Source of the DNA: Zygnema cylindricum
Taxonomy: Eukaryota; Streptophyta; Zygnematophyceae; Zygnematales; Zygnemataceae
Direction: 5' to 3'
Length of the DNA stretch: 24,586 nt
Assembly (NCBI GenBank): GCA_037447655.1
Contig: JBBHKE010000265.1
Span: 49,379-73,964 of the forward strand
In this document: positions 11,380-18,263 of the stretch, in pieces
Position numbering within the stretch: the stretch's first letter is position 1
Layout of the letters: each line of letters starts with the position of its first letter
Position numbers and translations under genes: made by a program
Notes under the pieces: generated by a model
Told to the model about the DNA's origin: nothing
The model's input: the letters and a program-made list of their open reading frames with translations, nothing else
Database searches by the model: none

Positions 11380-11760
11380 AATTGCTTTTCCTTCTACATC
11401 AACTAGCAAGGACATATCACCCATAGCACGAGTTTGGACACTCATTCCACAGGCATAATAAAAATTTTTCTTCGGCGTTGCTTTCAGATTTTTGAAGATG
11501 GCCTTGTTCCAACACATGTGGGCTGACGCTCTTGTATCCATTATCCATCCAAGGTCCCTCGCGCCCTTCATTGCTGCCGCCATAGCGAATAGATCCGTAT
11601 TGTCCTCCTCAGAAAATGTTAGAGTCTCGTCTTGGAGTGATGAAAAGGCTGAAAACAGTGTAATTCCACGAGGTGTAGGCCTCATGAAGCTTTTGGAAAA
11701 CTGGCTTTCTTGCCATCGCGGCCTGTATAAACTTGTATCGTTAGCTGGTCTAAGTTTATG
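11380..11760 (-). pseudogene. pol: copia aspartic protease region
   Basis: Lies downstream of the zinc knuckle in the same frame. The active-site stretch is WIMDTRASAHMCWN, where the family norm is W(I/L)xD(S/T)GASxH. The glycine after DT is replaced by arginine, so the enzyme is probably inactive, although the catalytic aspartate (codon at 11538-11536) is kept. The sequence further on (NFYYACGMSVQTRAMGDMSLLVDVEGKAI) resembles the flap and C-terminal part of copia proteases in layout. It would cut the Gag-Pol polyprotein. Confidence 0.85.
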
Positions 11761-12539
11761 ACAGAATTTGTATCCATGACCTCCCTCACTACAATAAAAA
11801 CATGCATTGTTGGATTGTCTATGTCCACCCTGATTAAACTGTCTGAACTGGTTAAACTGATTACGTTGCTGATTAAACTGACCTTTCCTTCCCAAGTCTG
11901 AATTAAAAGCCTCTACTTGCTAAACATTGAGAATACTAGATGTAGCTTCCTCCTCTAGTAAAATATTGATGGCTAACTGTAAAGTCCAGCTAGCTTTATC
12001 TTTCTGTTTGAGCTTGTCAAATGCTCTTTTCATACTACGTGGGAGACCCCTCATGAGCAATGCTGCCTATTGAAACGGAGGAAACACCCCACCTGCAAAA
12101 GCATGTACATCGACAAGGATAGGAAATTTGTTAGAATATTCAGCCATTGTACTGCCAGTTTACTTATAGTCACAAATTTTTCCAGCCAATAGAAGCTCTT
12201 CTGAACATTTGCCTTTTCATAATCACTTTTAAGGGATTTCCAAAAATCAATTGTTTTTTTCATTTTTATCCGAGACATAGCTCAGTCCTCAGATATACAA
12301 AATTTCCAAATAAAACGAGCTTGCGTATTTTTCTAAGACCATGACGGATCAGATTCATCCAGCGAACCATCCAATATATCCAAAAGATTGACATTCTCAA
12401 AATGTGTCTCCACCATATCCGCCCAGTAACCATACTTATCCCCGGAAAAAATAGGAATTCTTGATGACATGCCTATAACCTGTTGTTGTACAACCACCGG
12501 TGCAGGTGGAGGAGGAGCAGTGGTAGTAGAAGTAGACAT
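11761..12539 (-). pseudogene. gag: copia gag with CCHC zinc knuckle (broken)
   Basis: Starts at an ATG at 12539, inside the 5' LTR. The first about 20 codons (Thr- and Pro-rich, then QQ) are LTR-encoded and the reading then crosses the primer site. RIPIFSGDKYGYW and LLDILDG match the N-terminal gag motif of copia elements (DUF4219 type). The first frame is closed by a TAG at 12333, with a TGA at about 12279. A shifted frame then carries MAEYSNKFPILVDVHAFAG, AALLMRGLPRSMKRAFDKLKQ and WTLQLAINILLEEE, which is UBN2-type gag, with more stops. The end is the nucleic-acid-binding knuckle CFYCSEGGHGYKFC (11802-11761), with an intact C-X2-C-X4-H-X4-C. Gag would form the particle shell. Confidence 0.9.
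12464..12480 (-). promoter_or_regulatory. primer binding site of element 1 (decayed, half-tRNA iMet type)
   Basis: Directly after the LTR terminus CAACA (minus strand) comes GGTTATAGGC (12480 to 12471). Element 2 has GGTTATGGGCCCAC in the same place. The match to the initiator tRNA-Met anticodon-region complement is 9 of the first 10 bases, and then it is lost. There is no TGGTATCAGAGC-type site, so 3'-end tRNA priming is not supported. The site is also gag coding sequence. Confidence 0.65.
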
Positions 12540-13209
12540 GATATACTCTTAGAAGCTATCAAGAATCCTACCAAACAGCTCTTCTCAAGTGCTCACCAAT
12601 TCTTATACAAGCACCCAAACCCACAAAAATCTATTAGAATATAGAGTAGCATAAACACTGATAACTCCCAAAGTTTCAATAAATTTGACCTAACAACACT
12701 TAAGATATAATACTTAGAAGTTTCCCAAATATTGTTTGCAGTTTTACTACTTCGAAGTCTGGATACATAATATGTTCTGAGTCCTAATTCTTATACTTGT
12801 GTTGAACTGGTACCACTAGTTTACTTGAGAGGTTCGTCAAACCACCAAGCTACCACTAATCTGTCAAGCTACCACTGAGCTATCACTAAGCTACCAGTGA
12901 GCTATCACTAAGCTACCACTTAGTTACCCACTAAGTTACCACTAAGTTGACTAGAATCATATCTATCGTAGTTGCTCTATCATGTACATAATCACATTAA
13001 GAATATCAGACGCTGCGTTGTTCGTACGAACCATATCAAATATAATCGTAGTTGTGTTGTCATGTCAATGTTGCAGCTTCGCTACTACGCTGCTTTGCTG
13101 CAGCGCTGGTGCGCTGCTCACCTGTTGCGTTGTTGCGCTGCTCTGCTGTGTAGCACTTGCGCTGCGCTGTTGCGCTGCTCTGAGACTCAAAGCTTTCCAA
13201 AAGACAACA
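12481..13209 (-). repeat. element 1 5' LTR
   Basis: 729 bp, a direct repeat of 7538-8224. On the minus strand it opens TGTTGTCTTTTGGAAAGC at 13209 and ends CAACA at 12481. Close behind the start is a GCGCTGC/CAGCGC-rich tract (about 13075-13180), then a TATCAAATATAATCG-type AT-rich part, the minisatellite, a TATA-like CTCTATATTC near 12640, and the gag start codon at 12539. The opening resembles the LTR starts at 17261 and 24505, which share TTTGG/AAAGC and TTTGAGTC or TTTAGTCC. Confidence 0.93.
12847..12951. repeat. 11-12 bp minisatellite inside the 5' LTR
   Basis: The counterpart of 7904-7999. About nine copies of a unit near AAGCTACCACT, including AAGCTACCAGT, GAGCTATCACT and TAGTTACCCACT. 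Copy number and unit order differ slightly from the other LTR, so it has changed by slippage or substitution since insertion. Confidence 0.8.
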
Positions 13210-13214
13210 CTAAC
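13210..13214. other. target site duplication of element 1, right copy
   Basis: CTAAC directly follows the TGTTG terminus (minus strand) and matches 7533-7537. It is followed by AAGAATTGTTACC, the normal continuation of the satellite monomer. Confidence 0.9.
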
Positions 13215-13948
13215 AAGAATTGTTACCAAACTTCAAGTATACATTAGCGCGAACAAGAATTGTTATCTAAATTACACAAACTATTAGCTCTAACATGAAT
13301 TGGTACCTAAATTACACAAATTGTCAGCGCTTACAAGAATTGTAACCTAACTTACACAACCTTTTAGAGCTAACTAGAATTGTTACCTAAATTACACAAA
13401 CTGTTAGAGCTTACAGGATTTGTTACATAACGTACACAAACTGTTAGCCCCAAGAAGAATTATAACCTAACTTACATAAACAATTAGCGCCAACAATAAG
13501 TGTTATCTAAACTACACAAATTGTTAGCGCTAACACGAATTATTACCTAACTTACATAAACTGTTTATGCTAACAAAAAATGATACCTTACTTACACAAT
13601 TTTTTAGTGCTAACACGAATTGTTATCTAAACTACACAACTTGTTAGCGTTAACATGAAATGTTATATAAACTAGATTAAATGTTAGCGCTTACAGGAAT
13701 TGTTACCTAACTTAAACATACTGTTAGCGCTAACAAGAATTGTTATCTAACGTACACTCATTGTTAGCGCTAACAAGAATTGTTATCTAAACTACACAAA
13801 TTGTTAGCACTAACATGAATTGTTAACAAACTTACACAAAATCTTAGCGCTAACACGAATTGTTATCTAAATTACACAAACAATTAGCGCTAACAAGAAT
13901 TGTTACCGAACTTAAAGTAACTATTAGCGCTAACAAAAATTTGAAATT
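13210..13948 (+). repeat. 40-bp satellite, family I, middle block
   Basis: About 18 monomers in the same orientation and register as 246-7537, with the same palindrome and the same two spacer subtypes. It is the downstream half of the array that element 1 split. It ends within a monomer after GCTAACAAAAATT at about 13948, where unrelated sequence starts. No coding content. Confidence 0.95.
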
Positions 13949-14231
13949 CTATGGGCTCCATTGCCGACAGAATTCCCAGATCCAAAAGAAGCTTATCTAG
14001 ATAGTGCCGACTTAAAGTTGATATAAACCCAAATGAATGATCCCTTGACAATGAGAACCCCAATACACCTTCACCCTTGTGAAGAGAAGACCTTATGTGT
14101 GCTCAGTTCCACCACAGAATGTAAAGCTTGAATATGTGTTTAGGACAACATTCCCCACTTTGACTTCCCCACTGAATAAGTGCCAACCTGGCACGCAAAG
14201 ACTCTGACCGACTACACCCCTGTGTAGGCTA
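13949..14231. other. non-satellite island of unknown origin
   Basis: 283 bp that is neither satellite nor recognisable LTR and is more mixed in base composition than its surroundings. One plus-strand frame is open for a short way and reads WAPLPTEFPDPKEAYLDSAD before a TAA; this could be the trace of an exon or another transposon, but I do not recognise it. Near its right end are two perfect hairpins: GTGCCA-ACC-TGGCAC (14180-14194) and CTACAC-CCCT-GTGTAG (14212-14227). The second ends 4 bp before the LTR of element 2. The island is the left flank of element 2 and marks where the satellite orientation changes. Confidence 0.6.
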
Positions 14232-15300
14232 TGTTGTTTTTGAAAAGTAAGTTTCGTGCGTGCGTGTCGTTTCGTGCGTACATAATGTTTCGTGGGTACA
14301 GTACGCTACTCTAATGCTATCTTGATTTACTGTGGAGGTTCGAATGGATTTGGGAATTGGGGGAGTAATGGTACTAATTGTTTTAGGATGTTCGTTATTA
14401 TTTGAGTGGCACGAACAAAACGTAAGGAAAGGTACGGAATATGTAAATGTAAGGCGGATCACGAAGCGATCCGATCTGGAATGTTTTTGGAAAAGTACGC
14501 CGCCGGTACGGAGTAATTTGGATGGAGTGATGTCATTTCGCCTAGTGGATTTTGGTGATTATGCTTCACGACATCAAGGGTGCCGAAGAAGAGCTACGGA
14601 CGGCGGCGCCGTCAGTTTGGTGAGGGACGCGAAATCGCGTCCATCACATGATATTTATTTTGGACGGTCCAGATTCGTTTGACTGAATTCCTAAGACTTG
14701 TAAATATTTAGCAATGTTTTGTCTTGTGTATTAATTATTAGTTTAGATCTTAGGTACACTCACATTAATTGAGGTAGATGATTGATTACGTACGGCTGGT
14801 ACGCCTCCGTACAGTTAGTAGTAAGCTGTAGTGTATATTTGTAGAACTTAGTCATTTTTAGTCTAAGGGAACCTTTGGACAGAAACTGTTTTATGTTCCT
14901 TTTTGGGAATTTCATCTGAGAATTGCTCTCAGTTCTATTGGCGGAATTATCTGAAATTTTGCATGTGTGTTCCTCCTTGTATTGGCAATATTGTAGCAAA
15001 TTTGCAGACCTATTGTAAGTCTTTTTTGCTTGGGGCTTTATTGTGAAGTTGGTCAAATTTATCAAAGTTCTGGCAGGCTGTTTTTCTGCAACTTTGACTG
15101 AGTGTTGTGATTATTCGGTTTGGTATTGTTATATGAAAATTGGTAGGAATTCTAAGTGGCCTAGAAAATATCTGGTTGGGTAGTTTCAGCTTGGTTTGGT
15201 AAATCTGTAGATTTCTAAGTGGAATCAAAGAAGGCTGTTTTGGGGTAGTCTGTGGTGCTTCCGATGGTACATTCATGGCTGAAAAGGGCTATGAACAACA
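14232..15300 (+). repeat. element 2 5' LTR
   Basis: 1069 bp from TGTTG to CAACA. The start is fixed by where homology to 16989 onward begins. The end is fixed by where homology to 18263 stops, which also gives the CA terminus and the adjoining primer site. It contains a cluster of hairpins (14455-14642), a second hairpin GTACGG...CCGTAC near 14792-14815, and the gag start codon at 15275, 26 bases before the end. The 116-codon open frame at 14332-14682 lies wholly in this LTR, is not kept in the other copy, and is taken as chance. Confidence 0.9.
14455..14642 (+). promoter_or_regulatory. conserved hairpin cluster in the 5' LTR
   Basis: Three GC-rich inverted repeats in otherwise AT-rich LTR: CGGATC-ACGAAGC-GATCCG (14455-14473), GACGGC-GGC-GCCGTC (14599-14613) and GGACGCGA-AA-TCGCGTCC (14625-14642). 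The other LTR keeps versions at 17448-17466, around 17564-17578 and 17590-17607. The third is identical and the first keeps pairing by different bases (GATCGC-AAA-GCGATC). This may be a protein-binding or RNA-structure element; the role is not known. Confidence 0.6.
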
Positions 15301-15859
15301 GGTTATGGGCCCACACCCATGGCTACCCATTTTGGATGAATCAACCCTGCCCATTTTTTATGGTTTTAAATATTATTATTGGAGGAGTATGATGGAGAGC
15401 TACTTTAAGTCGAGGAAGCTAATGGATGTGGTGGACGGGACATGTGTTGAATCATCGGTTGGATGGGAGGAGAAGAACAATGAGTGTATGCTTATTATCA
15501 AGCTATCCTTGAATGAGGAACTTGTATTGACTTACCTTGGTCTGGAAAGTGCAGCTGAGTTATGGAAGTGCTTAGAATGTGGATATCAAAAGACTTCTGT
15601 GTATCACTGGATGAGTAGTGTCACAAAAATAGTTGAATATAAGTATGATGGAGGTAGTATGCTGAATTACTGTGTTGGGTTACAAATATTGTTAGTAGAA
15701 AATGATATTGCAGGTGGAAACTTTACAAATGCTCAAAATGCTTTTTTGTTAATGAAAGGATTACCCAAGGAATATAGGTGTGCTTTAGATAGATTAAAAC
15801 ACGTTGATAAAAGTGATTGGAACTTACAATTAGCAATCAGGTGTGCTTTAGAGGAATAG
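15275..15859 (+). CDS. gag: copia-type Gag of element 2
   Basis: 194 codons, from an ATG inside the 5' LTR. The first eight and most of a ninth residue (MAEKGYEQQ) are LTR-encoded, and the next few cover the primer site. LPIFYGFKYYYWRSMMESYF and LMDVVDG form the N-terminal gag motif (DUF4219 type). AAELWKCLECGYQK, MLNYCVGLQILLVENDIAGG, FLLMKGLPKEYRCALDRLKH and WNLQLAIRCALEE follow the UBN2-type gag layout of copia elements and parallel element 1 gag piece by piece. The frame ends at a TAG (15857-15859) after ALEE, where element 1 continues towards its knuckle, so this is probably a premature stop rather than the ancestral end. It would form the particle capsid. Confidence 0.85.
   Translation: MAEKGYEQQVMGPHPWLPILDESTLPIFYGFKYYYWRSMMESYFKSRKLMDVVDGTCVESSVGWEEKNNECMLIIKLSLNEELVLTYLGLESAAELWKCLECGYQKTSVYHWMSSVTKIVEYKYDGGSMLNYCVGLQILLVENDIAGGNFTNAQNAFLLMKGLPKEYRCALDRLKHVDKSDWNLQLAIRCALEE
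15301..15314 (+). promoter_or_regulatory. primer binding site of element 2 (half-tRNA iMet)
   Basis: GGTTATGGGCCCAC directly follows the LTR end CAACA. The first 12 bases are the exact complement of the anticodon stem-loop of eukaryotic initiator tRNA-Met (GGGCCCAUAACC). Drosophila copia carries the same site in the same position and primes from a cleaved half of that tRNA; yeast Ty5 does similarly. Here the site lies inside the gag reading frame. Confidence 0.85.
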
Positions 15860-16122
15860 GCTAATAACGAGGCTCTAAAGATTAGGGGGAATTTTCAAGG
15901 TGTCAGATCACAATTTCAAAGAAATAAAAAAGTTGTAAGATAGAAAACGGTTTTTATTGTAATGATGTAGGACATACTTTCAGGGTATGTCCGCTATATA
16001 AAAGTGCATGTGTCGCAAGAACTTTCACGAATGGATGGGATGACAATCGAGTTCGACCCCTTAAACGAAGGGTTACACTTCCCGTCGACGAATTTGTATA
16101 CCTGCCGATTGTTACTCTTTGA
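15860..16122 (+). pseudogene. gag: Gag continuation with degenerate zinc knuckle
   Basis: Read past the TAG, the gag frame continues ANNEALKIRGNFQGVRSQF to a second TAG at 15941. The sequence then resumes in another frame with GFYCNDVGHTFRVCPLY (from 15949). This aligns with element 1's CFYCSEGGHGYKFC: the C-X2-C-X4-H-X4-C knuckle with its first cysteine codon changed to glycine (GGT, 15949-15951). The frame runs on as ACVARTFTNGWDDNRVRPLK to a TGA at 16120-16122. So there is at least one stop and one frameshift between capsid and knuckle. RNA binding would be impaired. Confidence 0.75.
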
Positions 16123-16173
16123 GATATGGAACATGAGTAAGGAAAAGGAAAAACTGTTGTCACCATAAATAGA

Positions 16174-16551
16174 GTGGAGATGGAGGTGACAGAAAAAGAG
16201 CCAGTTTTTGTCACTTTTACAAACGACAGATTGGTGAGTGATGAAGATGTGCAAGAGGAAAAGGTTATTGAAGTAAGAATACTAGGAGGAAGTGAAGGGG
16301 ATTTAAAAGATGAAACTGAAAATAATTTGCAGGAGGAGATTAATACACTTAGAGAAAAAGAGAGGAAAAGTGTTAAGAAAATTGGAGTACGTGAAGAAGT
16401 TTATAATGCGGAAGAAGAAAATAAAATTGCGAAAATGGGAAAAACATCAAAATTCAGTAAAAAAACGAAGAAAGGAAGTAGAATTCAACGGATGAATAGT
16501 AGAAGGAAACGTATTCCAAAAGTGGTCAAAAGAAGACGACGTGAAAAGTAA
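16174..16551 (+). CDS. highly charged ORF in place of pol, element 2
   Basis: 125 codons, in the same frame as the zinc knuckle, with only a TGA (16120) and a TAA (16138) between, so it may be the decayed C-terminal extension of Gag. The first third is acidic (SDEDVQEEKV and similar). The middle is Glu/Lys-rich and could form a coiled coil (ENNLQEEINTLREKERK). The last 40 residues are very basic (KFSKKTKKGSR, then RRKRIPKVVKRRRREK), like a nuclear-localisation or nucleic-acid-binding tail. No protease, integrase or RT motif is present and I do not recognise the family. An overlapping 61-codon frame at 16310-16495 is a shadow. Its codons are purine-rich, so a chance ORF cannot be excluded. Confidence 0.5.
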   Translation: MEMEVTEKEPVFVTFTNDRLVSDEDVQEEKVIEVRILGGSEGDLKDETENNLQEEINTLREKERKSVKKIGVREEVYNAEEENKIAKMGKTSKFSKKTKKGSRIQRMNSRRKRIPKVVKRRRREK

Positions 16552-16988
16552 CTTTATGGAAGTGACTACCATAAACATTCGGTAATATTCGCGGAATTTT
16601 GAATTTTTGATCATTCTAAAATTGATTGAAAAATATAGTTTTTTTCATTTTAAAGACCTAGAATAAAGCAGCGGAATCAATGGTGTGTCTAGGAAGGACA
16701 AATTTTGGAAGAGATGGCCGCAAGGAGCTGGACCAGTGGAGACTTTGAGCAAAACTTGCTGCGCTGCTATGTTGTTATATGTTGCTATGCTTCTATGCTG
16801 CTATGATGCCTTTATTTGACATCGCAAGCATAGCAGCTACCATGCTTTTACATAATTTTGGGTGCATGAAACTAAATTTTTGGGGGAGTATTGTTTCTGA
16901 AAAAGTTAGTTTCGCAGTTGCGCTGCTTTCTAGCAGCTACTCTGCTCTTATTTTATTTCAGATGTACGAAACTAAATTTTCGGGGGAG
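16552..16988 (+). other. element 2 3' untranslated region with doubled polypurine tract
   Basis: No coding content recognised. A CTGC/CTATG-rich tract (about 16757-16840) resembles the GCTGC tract of element 1. There are two polypurine tracts 100 bp apart. GGGGGAG at 16882-16888 is followed by TATTGTTTCTGAAAAAGTTAG. GGGGGAG at 16982-16988 is followed by the true LTR start TGTTGTTTTGAAAATTCAG. Each is preceded by GAAACTAAATTTT. So the element's 3' end, including the first bases of an LTR, appears tandemly duplicated. Confidence 0.75.
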
Positions 16989-18263
16989 TGTTGTTTTGAA
17001 AATTCAGTTTAATGAGTGCGTGTAGTTTCGTGCATAAAATGTTTCATGGGTACTGTAAGAAATTTTAATGCTATCTTGATTTAATGTGGAGGTTCAAATG
17101 GATATGCAAATTGGGGGTGCAATGGTACTTATTGCTTGGGATTTAGGAAATTATTTGAATCAGTGGTAACGTTAGCCGAAGCAGTGGTGACGGTGGAACA
17201 AAAGGGGAGAAGGGACAAATGTAAACTTAGTGGCTGAGAGAGTCTAAAGGTTTGGGGGAGTGTTGGTTTTTGGAAACCTTTAGTCCTCTCTGTATCACAT
17301 AGCTATACTTCCATGCTTCGCTGGTCACATCGCAGTCATAGCAGCTTGCGTACTAAGTACTAAGGTTATTGGAACGTACGGAATTGGACTTCAAGTGACG
17401 CGAAGAAACATAGACAAAGGAGCGGAATGTGTTAGAGAAATGGACGGCGGATCGCAAAGCGATCTGATGATTAATATTCGAAATGATTTAAATTGTACGT
17501 CGGCCGTACGAAACATAATGCGGCGGTCAAACATGTGATGAATTGGACGCCACCAGAGTTACAGACGGCTGCGCCATCAGTTTGGTGAGGGACGCGAAAT
17601 CGCGTCCATCACATGATATTTATTTTGGACAGTCCCGATTGGTTTGACTAAATTTGTAAGACTTCTAAATATTTAACAATGTTTGTCCCGTGTATTAATT
17701 ATTACTGTAGCTCTGAGGTACACTCACATTAATAGAGGAAGTTGATTGATTACGTACGGCTGGTATGCCTCCGTACAGTTAGTAGTAAGCTGTAGTGTAT
17801 ATTTGTAGGACTTAGTCATTTCTAGACTTAGGAACTTTTTGGAAAGAAACTGTTTATGCTCCTTTTTGGGAATTTAATCTAAGAATTACTCTCAGTTTTA
17901 TTTGCAGAATTATCTGAAATTTCGCATGTGTGTTCCTCCGCGAGTTAGCAATGCTGTGGCAAAATTTCAGACCTATTGTGTGTCTGATTTTCTTGGGGCT
18001 TCATTGTGAAGTTGGTCAGATTTATCAAAGTTCTGGCAGCCTTTTTTTCTGCAACTTTGACTGAGTGTTGTGATTATTCGGTTTGGTTTTATAATATGAA
18101 ATTTGGTGGGAATACAGAGTGGACTAGGAAATATCTGGTTGAGTAATTTCAGCATTGTTTGGTAATTCTGTAGAATTCTGAGTGGAATCAAAAGAGGCTG
18201 TTTTGGGGTAGTCTGTGGTGCTTCCGAGGATACATTCATGGCTAAAAAGGGCTATGAACAACA
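16989..18263 (+). repeat. element 2 3' LTR
   Basis: 1275 bp, a direct repeat of 14232-15300 with an extra stretch of about 215 bp (about 17170-17390). It starts TGTTGTTTTGAAAA after the polypurine tract and ends GAACAACA at 18263, including the same in-LTR gag start codon at 18238. Next comes ATTTAGG, the spacer of a reverse-oriented satellite monomer, so the right insertion point is inside the satellite. The hairpin at 17590-17607 is identical to the 5' copy. Confidence 0.9.
17254..17390 (+). mobile_element. polypurine tract plus LTR start of another element, inside the 3' LTR
   Basis: GGGGGAG (17254-17260) is followed by TGTTGGTTTTTGGAAACC and then TTTAGTCCTCTCTGTATC. This is a polypurine tract joined to an LTR start. 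The LTR-like part closely resembles the third LTR at 24505 (TTTAGTCCTCTCTATAT) and more loosely element 1's LTR start. It is followed by GCATCG/CATAGCAGC-type tract DNA. It lies in the segment absent from the 5' LTR, so it arrived by nested insertion, recombination or template switching. Exact limits are uncertain. Confidence 0.6.

Larger units (their letters stand above)
7538..13209 (-). mobile_element. Ty1/copia LTR retrotransposon, element 1 (degenerate, full length)
   Basis: A 5.67-kb element read on the minus strand. Order from its 5' end: LTR (12481-13209), decayed primer site, gag with a CCHC knuckle, protease, integrase, reverse transcriptase, RNase H, polypurine tract and second LTR (7538-8224). 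Integrase before reverse transcriptase is the copia order. The ends are TGTTG (13209 to 13205) and CAACA (7542 to 7538), with a perfect CTAAC target duplication in satellite DNA. The LTRs are about 90% identical by eye over a 365-bp sample. This agrees with an old insertion, as does the coding region, which holds many stops and frameshifts. The element cannot now make its own proteins. The host lineage within Copia was not determined. Confidence 0.95.
14232..18263 (+). mobile_element. gag-only copia-type LTR element, element 2 (non-autonomous)
   Basis: A 4.03-kb plus-strand element: LTR 14232-15300, half-tRNA primer site, gag, zinc knuckle, a charged ORF, polypurine tract, LTR 16989-18263. 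The termini are TGTTG...CAACA, as in element 1. No protease, integrase, RT or RNase H sequence is present; the internal region is only about 1.7 kb. That fits the terminal-repeat-with-gag class of plant non-autonomous elements, which would need enzymes from a relative such as an intact element 1-like copy. The LTRs are about 80-90% identical in aligned parts, with large indels. There is no target duplication: the left flank is GGCTA in unique DNA and the right flank is ATTTA in satellite. Confidence 0.85.

Noticed and set aside
14332-14682. 116-codon plus-strand ORF
   Set aside because: It lies wholly in the 5' LTR over the hairpin region and is not kept open in the 3' LTR.
15010-15276. 88-codon minus-strand ORF with a same-length counterpart at 17973-18239
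   Set aside because: Both are antisense to the LTR halves of element 2. They resemble each other because the LTRs are copies, and there is no known domain. LTR duplication explains them without coding.
15276-15292. LTR end at ATTCA with a primer site starting TGGCTGAAAAGGGC
   Set aside because: Homology between the two LTRs continues 25 bp further to CAACA, where the half-tRNA primer site follows and the terminal repeat TGTTG/CAACA is perfect.
16779-17012. 77-codon plus-strand ORF with a hydrophobic look
   Set aside because: It crosses the doubled polypurine tract and the LTR start, so it is non-coding element sequence.
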